A DNA stretch of 9,834 nucleotides from Gammaproteobacteria bacterium (lineage in GTDB: Bacteria > Pseudomonadota > Gammaproteobacteria > Pseudomonadales > Pseudomonadaceae): positions 1-9,834 of the forward strand of contig JAAZCO010000332.1 in assembly GCA_012513235.1 (NCBI GenBank), written 5' to 3'. Both the position numbers and the translations under genes were made by a program. The notes beneath the pieces are model-generated. The model had not been told where the DNA came from, made no database searches, and saw only the letters and a program-made list of their open reading frames with translations. Below, in pieces: positions 1-5,989 of this stretch. The number at the start of each line of letters is the position of its first letter. Within the stretch, counting starts at the first letter, position 1.

Positions 1-33
1 AAGGGCGGAAGTGCTTTCTACGGAAACTTGCAT
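1..33 (-). CDS. tig: Trigger factor, N-terminal start only (partial, runs off left edge)
   Basis: On the minus strand an ATG at 33-31 opens a frame that stays open to base 1 and reads MQVSVESTSAL. This matches the start of Pseudomonas-type trigger factor, the ribosome-bound peptidyl-prolyl isomerase and chaperone that meets nascent chains at the exit tunnel. A good Shine-Dalgarno sequence, GAGGA at 44-40, lies 6 nt before the ATG, which fixes the start. Only 11 codons are present, so no domain beyond the first strand of the ribosome-binding region can be seen. The gene lies downstream of the ClsC-like gene on the same strand with a 113-bp gap. That gap is long enough to hold its own promoter, but I could not identify convincing -35 and -10 boxes. 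The identification rests on the short N-terminal match plus the ribosome binding site. Confidence 0.82.
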   Translation of the reverse strand, partial: MQVSVESTSAL

Positions 34-70
34 GGTTATTCCTCGTTGAATAGACGTGGCCAGACATACC

Positions 71-103
71 GACCCTAGAATCAAGGGCAGCATTCTAGAG
101 GTC
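71..103 (-). promoter_or_regulatory. Stem-loop in the leader of trigger factor gene
   Basis: The arms CTAGAAT (75-81) and ATTCTAG (92-98) are perfect inverted repeats around a 10-nt loop. The pairing continues outward as GACC (71-74) with GGTC (100-103) across a single bulged base at 99, giving 11 base pairs. The element lies 27 nt from the tig ribosome binding site. No T-tract follows on the minus strand, so it is not a canonical intrinsic terminator for the upstream lipoprotein gene. It could be an mRNA-stabilising leader hairpin, a 3'-end protecting structure for the upstream transcript, or an operator. The structure is directly visible; its role is unknown. Confidence 0.5.
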
Positions 104-146
104 TCGAACAGAAATATCCATTCAATCCGGCAGAGAATTTACAGTA

Positions 147-1700
147 TTACAACAATCCTTCGATTGGCAGCCATGAAAACAGGTGCACGACCACTCGACG
201 CCAGACACTGCTGTTGGGTTCAGAGGTGTAGGTTTCTACACCCATATCGCGCTGCTCAGTCCAATACAAACGATCATTTGCTGTCAGTTTGACACGGTAA
301 GCATGCGCGGGAATTTCATCATAAAAAGCCTGATTAATGCGCTGGGCTAAGCGTGGACTTTCAATCACGAAGCCCAACTCTGTATTGTAATTAGCCGAGC
401 GCGGGTCAAAGTTAAACGAGCCGACAAACACGTGTTTACGGTCAACCGCAAAGGTCTTGGCATGCAAACTTGAACCTGAACTGCCTAAGAAGCGCTTTTT
501 AAGTTTCATTTTTTTTACTTGCGTGGGGTGGCGTTGCATTTCATATAAAACCACCCCAGATTTAAGTAAAGCTTTACGGCGCTTGGCGTAACCGGCATGC
601 ACAGCAGATACGTCAGTGGCTGAGAGCGAGTTGGTCAGCACCTTCACTTCCACGCCTTGACGCACCAACCAAGCAAAGGCTTCAACACCAGCTTGCGTTG
701 GCACAAAATAGGGTGATATCAACTCAACATCGACGGTGGGGTCACCAATAATGTCTTGAAACTGCTGAATTAACAGCGATTCTTTCTTTGCGTTACCCAA
801 TCCTTTGCGCGGATCATCGCTGACCATGCGCACTTGCAACCACTCAAAATCAATATTGCGCTGCTCTAATTGGGTAATAAAAGGCGACTCACGTAAAGAC
901 TCAACATATTCCTGAGCAGCAGGGCTGGCAGCAATGGCTAATGCATCTTTACGCAAATTTTCTAACGAATAATTGTGCTGTCTGCGTACCACTCGATCCA
1001 CTGGGTAGGAGGACGCGCTGTGCCAGTACTTATCAAAATCATCTGACACGTCTTGTACGGCAGCGCCAGCACTCAAAATATCTAAGTCAGCAAATAACAC
1101 ATCATCCGTGGCACCAAAGTACTCATCCCCCACATTGCGCCCACCAATAATCGTCAATGTATTATCTGCAGTAAAAGATTTATTGTGCATACGGCGATTG
1201 AGGCGCGAAAAATCTGTGATGTAGCCCGGCCAACGTAAATTGCGCACCATGAAGGGGTTAAACAGGCGCACTTCAATATTTTCATGACTGTGCAAGGCCT
1301 GCAAAACCGGATCAGTACCATTCGTGTTGTTGTCATCGAGCAATAAGCGCACACGCACACCACGATCAGCCGCTTCATGCAAGGACTCAAACATCATAGT
1401 GCCGGTCATATCACCACGCCAAATGTAATACTGCACATCAAGACTGCGCTGCGCATATTTGGCCAGCATCATGCGTGCAGCAAAAGCTTCATCGGCTTCA
1501 ATCAGCGGAAAAATGCCACTTTGCCCTTCGCCATGCAGCTTTTCGATGGGCGCTAACGCTTGTGCAAAGTAGGTATCAGCCACTTGCTCTTTTGAGTAAG
1601 CACTAGACAACGATCGCCCTTCTAAATTGGGTAGGCTTTGGCATCCCGTCAGCAAAAAACTCAAAAGCATGGTGCCCCATATCAAAAATGTACTATTCAT
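147..1700 (-). CDS. clsC: ClsC-like cardiolipin synthase / phospholipase D family lipoprotein
   Basis: The product is a 517-residue protein of the phospholipase D superfamily, very close in sequence pattern to E. coli ClsC (YmdC), which makes cardiolipin from phosphatidylglycerol and phosphatidylethanolamine. Both catalytic HKD motifs are intact: H172-N-K174-x4-D179 followed by GGRN at 186-189, and H413-A-K415-x4-D420 followed by GSFNFD at 427-432. Family segments YYIW near 91-94 and LLLDDNN at 119-125 are present. The N-terminus is a lipoprotein signal with lipobox LTGC and Cys20 as the lipidated residue. Gln follows the Cys rather than Asp, which favours outer-membrane sorting. The C-terminus LPIEGLL ends as in relatives, so the gene is complete. 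No ymdB-like partner, which E. coli ClsC needs for full activity, is visible next to it. The substrate could differ from that of ClsC; 'phospholipase D family protein' is the safe call. Confidence 0.88.
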   Translation of the reverse strand: MNSTFLIWGTMLLSFLLTGCQSLPNLEGRSLSSAYSKEQVADTYFAQALAPIEKLHGEGQSGIFPLIEADEAFAARMMLAKYAQRSLDVQYYIWRGDMTGTMMFESLHEAADRGVRVRLLLDDNNTNGTDPVLQALHSHENIEVRLFNPFMVRNLRWPGYITDFSRLNRRMHNKSFTADNTLTIIGGRNVGDEYFGATDDVLFADLDILSAGAAVQDVSDDFDKYWHSASSYPVDRVVRRQHNYSLENLRKDALAIAASPAAQEYVESLRESPFITQLEQRNIDFEWLQVRMVSDDPRKGLGNAKKESLLIQQFQDIIGDPTVDVELISPYFVPTQAGVEAFAWLVRQGVEVKVLTNSLSATDVSAVHAGYAKRRKALLKSGVVLYEMQRHPTQVKKMKLKKRFLGSSGSSLHAKTFAVDRKHVFVGSFNFDPRSANYNTELGFVIESPRLAQRINQAFYDEIPAHAYRVKLTANDRLYWTEQRDMGVETYTSEPNSSVWRRVVVHLFSWLPIEGLL

Positions 1701-1727
1701 AACCTATCTATTCAGCCATTTCGCAGC

Positions 1728-1757
1728 ATATTAAAAGTAAAAATTGCGCTAAATCAA
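1728..1757 (-). promoter_or_regulatory. Candidate sigma-70 promoter of the ClsC-like gene
   Basis: Read on the minus strand, TTGATT (1757-1752) and TAATAT (1733-1728) are separated by 18 bp. Each matches its consensus hexamer at four of six positions. Initiation would fall near 1721, about 20 nt before the ATG at 1700. The -35 hexamer overlaps the right half of the Anr/FNR-like box described separately. This is a pattern match only. Confidence 0.3.
1744..1757. promoter_or_regulatory. Imperfect Anr/FNR-like box upstream of hemN
   Basis: TTGCG-CTAA-ATCAA matches the FNR/Anr consensus TTGAT-N4-ATCAA at eight of the ten conserved positions; the right half is perfect. It lies 110 bp before the hemN start codon, in the region between the divergent ClsC-like gene and hemN. 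Anaerobic control of hemN by Anr is established in Pseudomonas, which makes the site plausible. I could not find a good -10 hexamer at the spacing expected for a class II activator site, so the assignment stays weak. Confidence 0.33.
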
Positions 1758-1793
1758 CATCTTGCCGGTCTTTTTCCGCAAGCAAGTACGCTT

Positions 1794-1808
1794 ACTGTAG
1801 TCTACAGT
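1794..1808. repeat. Perfect interrupted palindrome between clsC-like gene and hemN
   Basis: ACTGTAG-T-CTACAGT has two perfect 7-bp arms around one central base. It lies 59 bp before the hemN start. The arrangement suits a dimeric regulator binding site, and the right arm includes TACAGT, which could serve as a weak -10 hexamer. It contains CTGT and ACAG, but with 5 bp between them instead of the 8 bp of a LexA box. The bound protein is unknown. Confidence 0.4.
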
Positions 1809-1867
1809 TATTCAATATTGATCAGCAAAGCTGTTCTTCTAATTCGCTTAAAATAGAGGTCTGGCCA

Positions 1868-3256
1868 ATGCAACACATGCCAAGCTTTAACCGAGCACTG
1901 GTCGAGAAATATGACCGCCCCGGCCCACGCTATACGTCTTACCCCACTGCGCCACAATTCCATACAGCTTTTGCTGGCGATCACTACCGTCAAGCAGCTA
2001 CGCAGAGCAATCAAGAAAGCACAGCTAAACCTTTATCGATCTATATCCATATCCCGTTCTGTGAAAGCCTGTGCTACTACTGCGCCTGCAATAAAATCAT
2101 TACGCAAAAAACCAGTCGTGCAGTGGAATATCTTGAATATTTAAAACAAGAGATTCGTTTACAGGCCAGCTTATTTGATCACACACGCCAAGTGACACAA
2201 CTGCACTTGGGCGGCGGTACGCCAACCTATCTCACTCAAGCACAACTAAAGGACTTAATGAGCAGCCTGCGCGCAGCCTTTAATCTGGACGAAAGCGAAC
2301 AGCGCCAGTTTTCCCTTGAAGTGGATCCACGCACCATCACTGCAGAACACATTCAGCAATTGCATGACTTAGGCTTTAACCGCATCAGCTTTGGCATTCA
2401 AGATTTCGATCCTAAAGTGCAAGCAGCAGTCAATCGCGTGCAAAGTGATGAGCAAGTGCAGTCGTTAATGACCGCTGCACGCGCAGCAAAGTTCCGTTCC
2501 ATTAGTGTGGACTTGATTTATGGCCTACCCTTGCAAACGGTGGAGAGCTTTAATACCACGCTGGATAAAATCATTGCTCTGCGCCCCGATCGTATTGCTG
2601 CATACAGCTATGCTCACTTACCCAAAATGGTCCGTGCGCAACGCTTAATTAAACCTGAAGATATGCCGCCACCGGAACGCAAGCTCGAGTTGCTCGAACT
2701 CACCATCCGTAAGTTATGCCAGGCGGGTTATGTCTATATTGGTATGGATCACTTTGCTATGCCGGAAGATGAGCTGGCGCAAGCGCGAGCCAATGACACC
2801 CTGCAACGTAATTTCCAAGGCTACTCAACCCACGCCGACTGTGACCTGATTGGCATGGGTGTGTCTTCAATTGGCAAGGTGGGCGACACCTACAGTCAAA
2901 ACGTCAAAGAGCTATCGCAATATTATGCTTATCTAAATAAAGGCCAATTACCTTTACAGCGTGGCTACCAACTCAATGCGGATGACCGTTTACGCCGTGA
3001 CGTTATCAGTACTTTGATGTGCCACAACCGTATTGATATTGCAGCGATTGAGCAACAGCATGATATTAATTTTAATGAATACTTTGCTGATGCCTTAGCT
3101 CAACTACAGGAACACGTTGAGGATGGTTTAGTCACCATCAACGATCAAGCTATTGTGCTCTTAGATCAAGGTAACCTCATGATGCGCAGCGTAGCGATGG
3201 CCTTTGATGCTTACTTAGGCGCCAAACAGCGTGGCGAATTCTCACGCACAGTTTAA
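1868..3256 (+). CDS. hemN: Oxygen-independent coproporphyrinogen III dehydrogenase (radical SAM)
   Basis: HemN oxidatively decarboxylates coproporphyrinogen III to protoporphyrinogen IX without oxygen, using two S-adenosylmethionine molecules, in the cytoplasm. The 462-residue product is the usual length (E. coli HemN is 457). The radical-SAM cluster motif is C65-x3-C69-x2-C72-x-C74 within HIPFCESLCYYCACNK, including the fourth Cys typical of true HemN. The SAM-binding GGGTPT follows at 115-120. The N-terminus carries the HemN hallmark GPRYTSYPTA at 19-28, which separates it from HemW-like paralogues. The start at 1868 is supported by GAGGT at 1856-1860 with 7-nt spacing; a second in-frame ATG at 1877 is less well placed. 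The gene is alone on its strand and ends at a hairpin shared with the converging membrane-protein gene. The Anr-like box upstream suggests induction at low oxygen. Confidence 0.96.
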   Translation: MQHMPSFNRALVEKYDRPGPRYTSYPTAPQFHTAFAGDHYRQAATQSNQESTAKPLSIYIHIPFCESLCYYCACNKIITQKTSRAVEYLEYLKQEIRLQASLFDHTRQVTQLHLGGGTPTYLTQAQLKDLMSSLRAAFNLDESEQRQFSLEVDPRTITAEHIQQLHDLGFNRISFGIQDFDPKVQAAVNRVQSDEQVQSLMTAARAAKFRSISVDLIYGLPLQTVESFNTTLDKIIALRPDRIAAYSYAHLPKMVRAQRLIKPEDMPPPERKLELLELTIRKLCQAGYVYIGMDHFAMPEDELAQARANDTLQRNFQGYSTHADCDLIGMGVSSIGKVGDTYSQNVKELSQYYAYLNKGQLPLQRGYQLNADDRLRRDVISTLMCHNRIDIAAIEQQHDINFNEYFADALAQLQEHVEDGLVTINDQAIVLLDQGNLMMRSVAMAFDAYLGAKQRGEFSRTV

Positions 3257-3271
3257 TCACCTCACTCAAGT

Positions 3272-3307
3272 CACAGCAGCGTTATCCCTATAGTTAGCGC
3301 TGCTGTG
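3272..3307. terminator. Hairpin between convergent genes, possible factor-assisted terminator
   Basis: CACAGCAGCG (3272-3281) pairs perfectly with CGCTGCTGTG (3298-3307); a few weaker pairs can close part of the 16-nt loop. It sits between the hemN stop (3256) and the stop of the converging membrane-protein gene (3320). Neither strand has a T-tract after the stem, so it does not meet the intrinsic terminator pattern. Its position, and its symmetry for both transcripts, suggest a 3'-end structure that blocks exonucleases or acts with Rho. Confidence 0.45.
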
Positions 3308-3319
3308 TCAGCCTGATGT

Positions 3320-3682
3320 CTAAGTATCAGTATCTGTATTAGCATTAGTACTAAGATTCAGTTTATGCATAACCCGATGCGCCACAGGGGAAAATACAAT
3401 CCCCAGCACCGTCACAAAGACCAATCCAGCATACATACCGTAAAAGCCGACAAAGAGCTTACCTGCCACACTGCTGGGAACGGATAAAGAGCCATGCCCA
3501 GATAATAGCAGTGCTGCATATAAAAAAGCATCATGCCAGAACATCGCTTCAAAAAACATAAAACCCAGCATCCCTATCAGCACCGAGACGCTAATAACAA
3601 TAAATGCAATCAAGCCATGGTTCACTAATCGCCAAGAAAACTGCTTGAGAGTTAACAGCGGCTGATTCTTCTGCTCGTACAT
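3320..3682 (-). CDS. Small two-helix membrane protein, ion-channel-pore-like, function unknown
   Basis: This is a 120-residue integral membrane protein of a proteobacterial family that I recognise only as 'hypothetical'. A hydrophobic helix spans about residues 22-46 and a second about 76-97. Between them lies a shorter hydrophobic re-entrant-looking segment (DAFLYAALLLSG) followed by a Gly-rich turn, GHGS. GKLF-x2-FYG then leads into the second helix. This helix / pore-helix / helix order recalls two-helix potassium-channel pore modules, but the TVGYG-type filter is absent. The C-tail is short and ends in a TDTDT repeat. The ATG at 3682 is preferred because AGGAG lies 7 nt upstream; the GTG at 3685 would leave only 4 nt. 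The gene is isolated: hemN converges on it and braC is divergent. A 16-bp palindrome abuts its ribosome binding site. Ion transport is an inference from shape only. Confidence 0.72.
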   Translation of the reverse strand: MYEQKNQPLLTLKQFSWRLVNHGLIAFIVISVSVLIGMLGFMFFEAMFWHDAFLYAALLLSGHGSLSVPSSVAGKLFVGFYGMYAGLVFVTVLGIVFSPVAHRVMHKLNLSTNANTDTDT

Positions 3683-3692
3683 CACCCAACTC

Positions 3693-3708
3693 CTGACTGT
3701 ACAGTCAG
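3693..3708. promoter_or_regulatory. 16-bp perfect palindrome abutting the ribosome binding site of the small membrane gene
   Basis: CTGACTGTACAGTCAG is a perfect 16-bp palindrome. On the minus strand its last two bases form the start of the AGGAG ribosome binding site of the small membrane-protein gene, 10 bp from that gene's ATG. As DNA it is a textbook shape for a dimeric repressor site. As RNA it can fold into a 6-bp stem with a GTAC loop next to, and partly covering, the ribosome binding site. It shares the half-site ACTGTA with the palindrome at 1794-1808. It is also in the divergent region upstream of braC, 163 bp from that start. The regulator is unknown. Confidence 0.5.
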
Positions 3709-3870
3709 CACAGACTGGCTGCGCTGAACGCTAAACACTCGACCTAAAGACTTAAAGGATACAGTTCCACTTCACCAAGAAGTTCTCTACACTGACTTAT
3801 GCTGCATGCAACTGCCTAATACTAACGCAGTCGCACAACGATAAAAATACAACTCAAGGGTGCCAATGTT

Positions 3871-4995
3871 ATGAGCAAAACAACTCAACGTATCAGCAAA
3901 CTGGTCGCGGCTGTCGCTTTAGCCGGTGCTGCGAGCTATTCAATGGCCGCTGCGCCCATTAAAATTGCCCTTGCCGGCCCTGTAACTGGCCCTGTTGCCC
4001 AATATGGCGATATGCAATCGATGGGCGCACTGATGGCTATTGAGCAAATCAATAAAGCCGGTGGCGTCAATGGTAGCATGCTTGAAGCCACCACCTATGA
4101 TGATGCTTGCGACCCGAAGCAAGCGGTTGCTGTCGCCAACAAAATTGTGAATGACGGTATTCAGTTTGTAGTCGGCCACCTGTGTTCAGGCTCAACTCAA
4201 CCTGCTGCGGATATTTATGAAGAAGAAGGGATCTTAATGATCACTGCTGCCTCTACAGCGCCTGAGTTAACTGAAAAAGGCCATGAGCTGATTTTCCGCA
4301 CCATTGGTCTCGACACCATGCAGGGTCCAACCGCAGGCAATTATGTGGTTGAGAAACTTAAACCTAAGCGCGCAGCGATTTTGCATGACAAACAGCAGTA
4401 TGGTGAAGGTATTGCTACCGCAGTGAAGGCCGCTTTAGATAATGCCAAGATTCCAGTGGCTTTATTTGAAGGTGTAACGGCCGGTGATAAAGACTTCTCA
4501 GCCCTGATTGCCAAGCTGAAAAAAGAGAACGTTGATTTTGTCTACTTTGGTGGCTACCACCCAGAAATGGGCATGCTGTTGCGTCAATCGGCTGAAAACA
4601 AGCTGACTGCACGCTTTATGGGTCCAGAAGGTGTCGGTAACAGTGATATCTCTGCGATTGCCGGTGATGCATCAGAAGGTATGTTAGTGACATTACCAAA
4701 AGCCTTTGATGAAGACCCGAAGAACGCTCACTTAGTTGAAGCCTTTAAAGCCAAGAAGCAAGACCCACGTGGCGCTTTTGTCTTCCCAGCCTACGCTGCA
4801 GTCCAAGTGATGGCTGATGCAATGACTATCAGCAAGTCACAAGATCCTGAAGTGGTTGCGCAAACGCTGCGCAGTAACAGCTTTGATACGCCAACCGGTG
4901 TGCTTGAGTTTGACGATAAAGGTGATCTGAAAAACTTCAGCTTTGTTGTCTACGAGTGGCACGCAGACGGTAGCAAAACAGCTCTGACTGAGTAA
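3871..4995 (+). CDS. braC: Branched-chain amino acid ABC transporter, periplasmic binding protein
   Basis: BraC (LivJ family) captures leucine, isoleucine and valine (and in Pseudomonas also alanine and threonine) in the periplasm and delivers them to BraDE. The 374-residue product has a Sec signal peptide: K/R-rich start, hydrophobic 11-21, and a likely cleavage after SMA at 24-26. The mature protein opens with IKIALAGPVTGPVAQYGD, as in Pseudomonas BraC. Cys80 (DDACDPKQ) and Cys105 (GHLCSGST) match the family's conserved disulfide. The ligand-contact stretches CSGSTQPA and STAPE follow at about 105-131, then HDKQQYGEG, FGGYHPEMG and MGPEGVGN. ATG 3871 has AAGGG at 3856-3860, a slightly long 10-nt spacing; the ATG at 3866 is out of frame. 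The 162 bp between the 16-bp palindrome and this start must hold the operon promoter. TATGCT at 3798-3803 is a possible -10, but no clear -35 is visible. Confidence 0.96.
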   Translation: MSKTTQRISKLVAAVALAGAASYSMAAAPIKIALAGPVTGPVAQYGDMQSMGALMAIEQINKAGGVNGSMLEATTYDDACDPKQAVAVANKIVNDGIQFVVGHLCSGSTQPAADIYEEEGILMITAASTAPELTEKGHELIFRTIGLDTMQGPTAGNYVVEKLKPKRAAILHDKQQYGEGIATAVKAALDNAKIPVALFEGVTAGDKDFSALIAKLKKENVDFVYFGGYHPEMGMLLRQSAENKLTARFMGPEGVGNSDISAIAGDASEGMLVTLPKAFDEDPKNAHLVEAFKAKKQDPRGAFVFPAYAAVQVMADAMTISKSQDPEVVAQTLRSNSFDTPTGVLEFDDKGDLKNFSFVVYEWHADGSKTALTE

Positions 4996-5007
4996 TTTAA
5001 CTGTCGC

Positions 5008-5042
5008 ACACTTCGCCGTCTGCCCCTGGGGCGGCGAAGTGT
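5008..5042 (+). promoter_or_regulatory. Strong intergenic stem-loop separating braC from braD
   Basis: ACACTTCGCCG (5008-5018) and CGGCGAAGTGT (5032-5042) form a perfect 11-bp stem. The 13-nt loop contains CCCC and GGGG runs that can pair further. The element lies 12 nt after the braC stop and 20 nt before the braD ATG. No T-tract follows the stem, so it should not be a complete terminator. Its place between binding-protein and permease genes fits the known role of intercistronic hairpins in ABC operons: protecting the upstream mRNA 3' end, or partly attenuating, so that the binding protein is made in excess. That role is inferred here. Confidence 0.65.
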
Positions 5043-5062
5043 TATATAAGCCGGATACCCTT

Positions 5063-5989
5063 ATGAACGAAGCCTTTTTTTATTTTCTTCAGCAACTGCT
5101 GAACGGCCTAACTGTGGGCAGTACCTACGCGTTAATCGCCATTGGTTACACCATGGTTTACGGCATTATTGGCATGATCAACTTCGCCCATGGCGAGGTG
5201 TATATGATCGGCAGTTATATGACGTTTATCGCCTTAACTGGCTTAGCTATGCTGGGTTTAGAAAGCTTACCTTTAATGATTTTCGGGGCCTTTGCCCTCA
5301 GTATTATTGTTACCAGTGCCTATGGTTACAGCATTGAACGTGTCGCCTATCGCCCTTTGCGTGGCAGCAACCGCTTAATCCCCTTGATTTCTGCCATTGG
5401 TATGTCGATTTTGCTGCAGAACTTTGTGCGCATTGCTCAAGGCGCACGCGATGTCGCCATGCCCAGTTTAGTCACAGGCGGCGTCACGCTCGGTGATGAA
5501 ACCAGCTTCCATGCCAGCTTGTCGTATATGCAAATTATTATTTTTGTGACAACTTTTGTTGCGATGATTGCCCTAAGTATCTTTATTTCACGCTCACGCA
5601 CGGGTCGCGCCTGCCGCGCTTGTGCTGAAGATATAAAAATGACCGGCCTGCTGGGTATCAACAGCAACGCCATTATTGGTATCACCTTTGTGATTGGTGC
5701 CATGCTGGCTGCAGTAGCCGGTGTGTTATTGAGCTTGTATTACGGTGTGGTCAATCCCTATATCGGCTTTATGGCCGGCCTAAAAGCTTTTACTGCAGCA
5801 GTTTTGGGCGGTATTGGTAGTATTCCGGGTGCAGTATTGGGTGGTCTGGTACTGGGCGTGACTGAAGCGATGACGTCAGGTTATTTCAGTAGCCAATATA
5901 AAGATGCGGTGGCCTTCGCCTTATTGATTCTGATTCTGTTATTTCGTCCCACCGGTATATTGGGTCGTCCAGAAGTGGAGAAAGTGTGA
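5063..5989 (+). CDS. braD: Branched-chain amino acid ABC transporter, permease (LivH family)
   Basis: BraD is one of two inner-membrane permease subunits of the importer. The 308-residue product from ATG 5063 matches the usual family length of about 307. It is highly hydrophobic, with the LivH signature YTMVYGIIGMINFAHGE at about 29-45 and a cytoplasmic coupling loop, GRACRACAEDIKMTGLLGIN, at 181-200, where the ATPases dock. TAAVLGGIGSIPGAVLGG (244-261) and the terminal LLFRPTGILGRPEVEKV are also typical. The frame is open back to a GTG at 5039, but that codon lies in the right arm of the intergenic stem-loop and would add eight non-family residues; GGA at 5053-5055 gives a weak ribosome binding site for ATG 5063. 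The weak site may add to lower expression than braC. The stop overlaps the braE start by one base (TGATG). Confidence 0.95.
   Translation: MNEAFFYFLQQLLNGLTVGSTYALIAIGYTMVYGIIGMINFAHGEVYMIGSYMTFIALTGLAMLGLESLPLMIFGAFALSIIVTSAYGYSIERVAYRPLRGSNRLIPLISAIGMSILLQNFVRIAQGARDVAMPSLVTGGVTLGDETSFHASLSYMQIIIFVTTFVAMIALSIFISRSRTGRACRACAEDIKMTGLLGINSNAIIGITFVIGAMLAAVAGVLLSLYYGVVNPYIGFMAGLKAFTAAVLGGIGSIPGAVLGGLVLGVTEAMTSGYFSSQYKDAVAFALLILILLFRPTGILGRPEVEKV

Noticed and set aside
34..146. tRNA gene upstream of tig
   Set aside because: GTCTCGAAC near 101-109 briefly recalls a T-arm, but no acceptor stem or anticodon arm can be formed.
56..292. 78-codon plus-strand frame over the tig leader and the end of the clsC-like gene
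   Set aside because: It overlaps the coding 3' end of the lipoprotein gene in antisense and looks random in composition.
1794..1808. LexA (SOS) box
   Set aside because: CTGT and ACAG are only 5 bp apart, not 8; the same test fails for 3693-3708, where they abut directly.
1818..1854. hemN promoter with TTGATC (1818-1823) and TAAAAT (1849-1854)
   Set aside because: The spacing is 25 bp, and the -10 hexamer sits directly before the ribosome binding site at 1856-1860, leaving no room for a leader carrying it.
5039..5062. GTG start extending braD by eight codons
   Set aside because: The GTG lies in the right arm of the intergenic stem-loop, lacks a ribosome binding site, and the added residues do not resemble family N-termini; ATG 5063 gives the expected length.
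5437..5703. 88-codon minus-strand frame inside braD
   Set aside because: It is a shadow of the hydrophobic braD sequence with no independent support; the same applies to other antisense frames inside braE, braF and braG.
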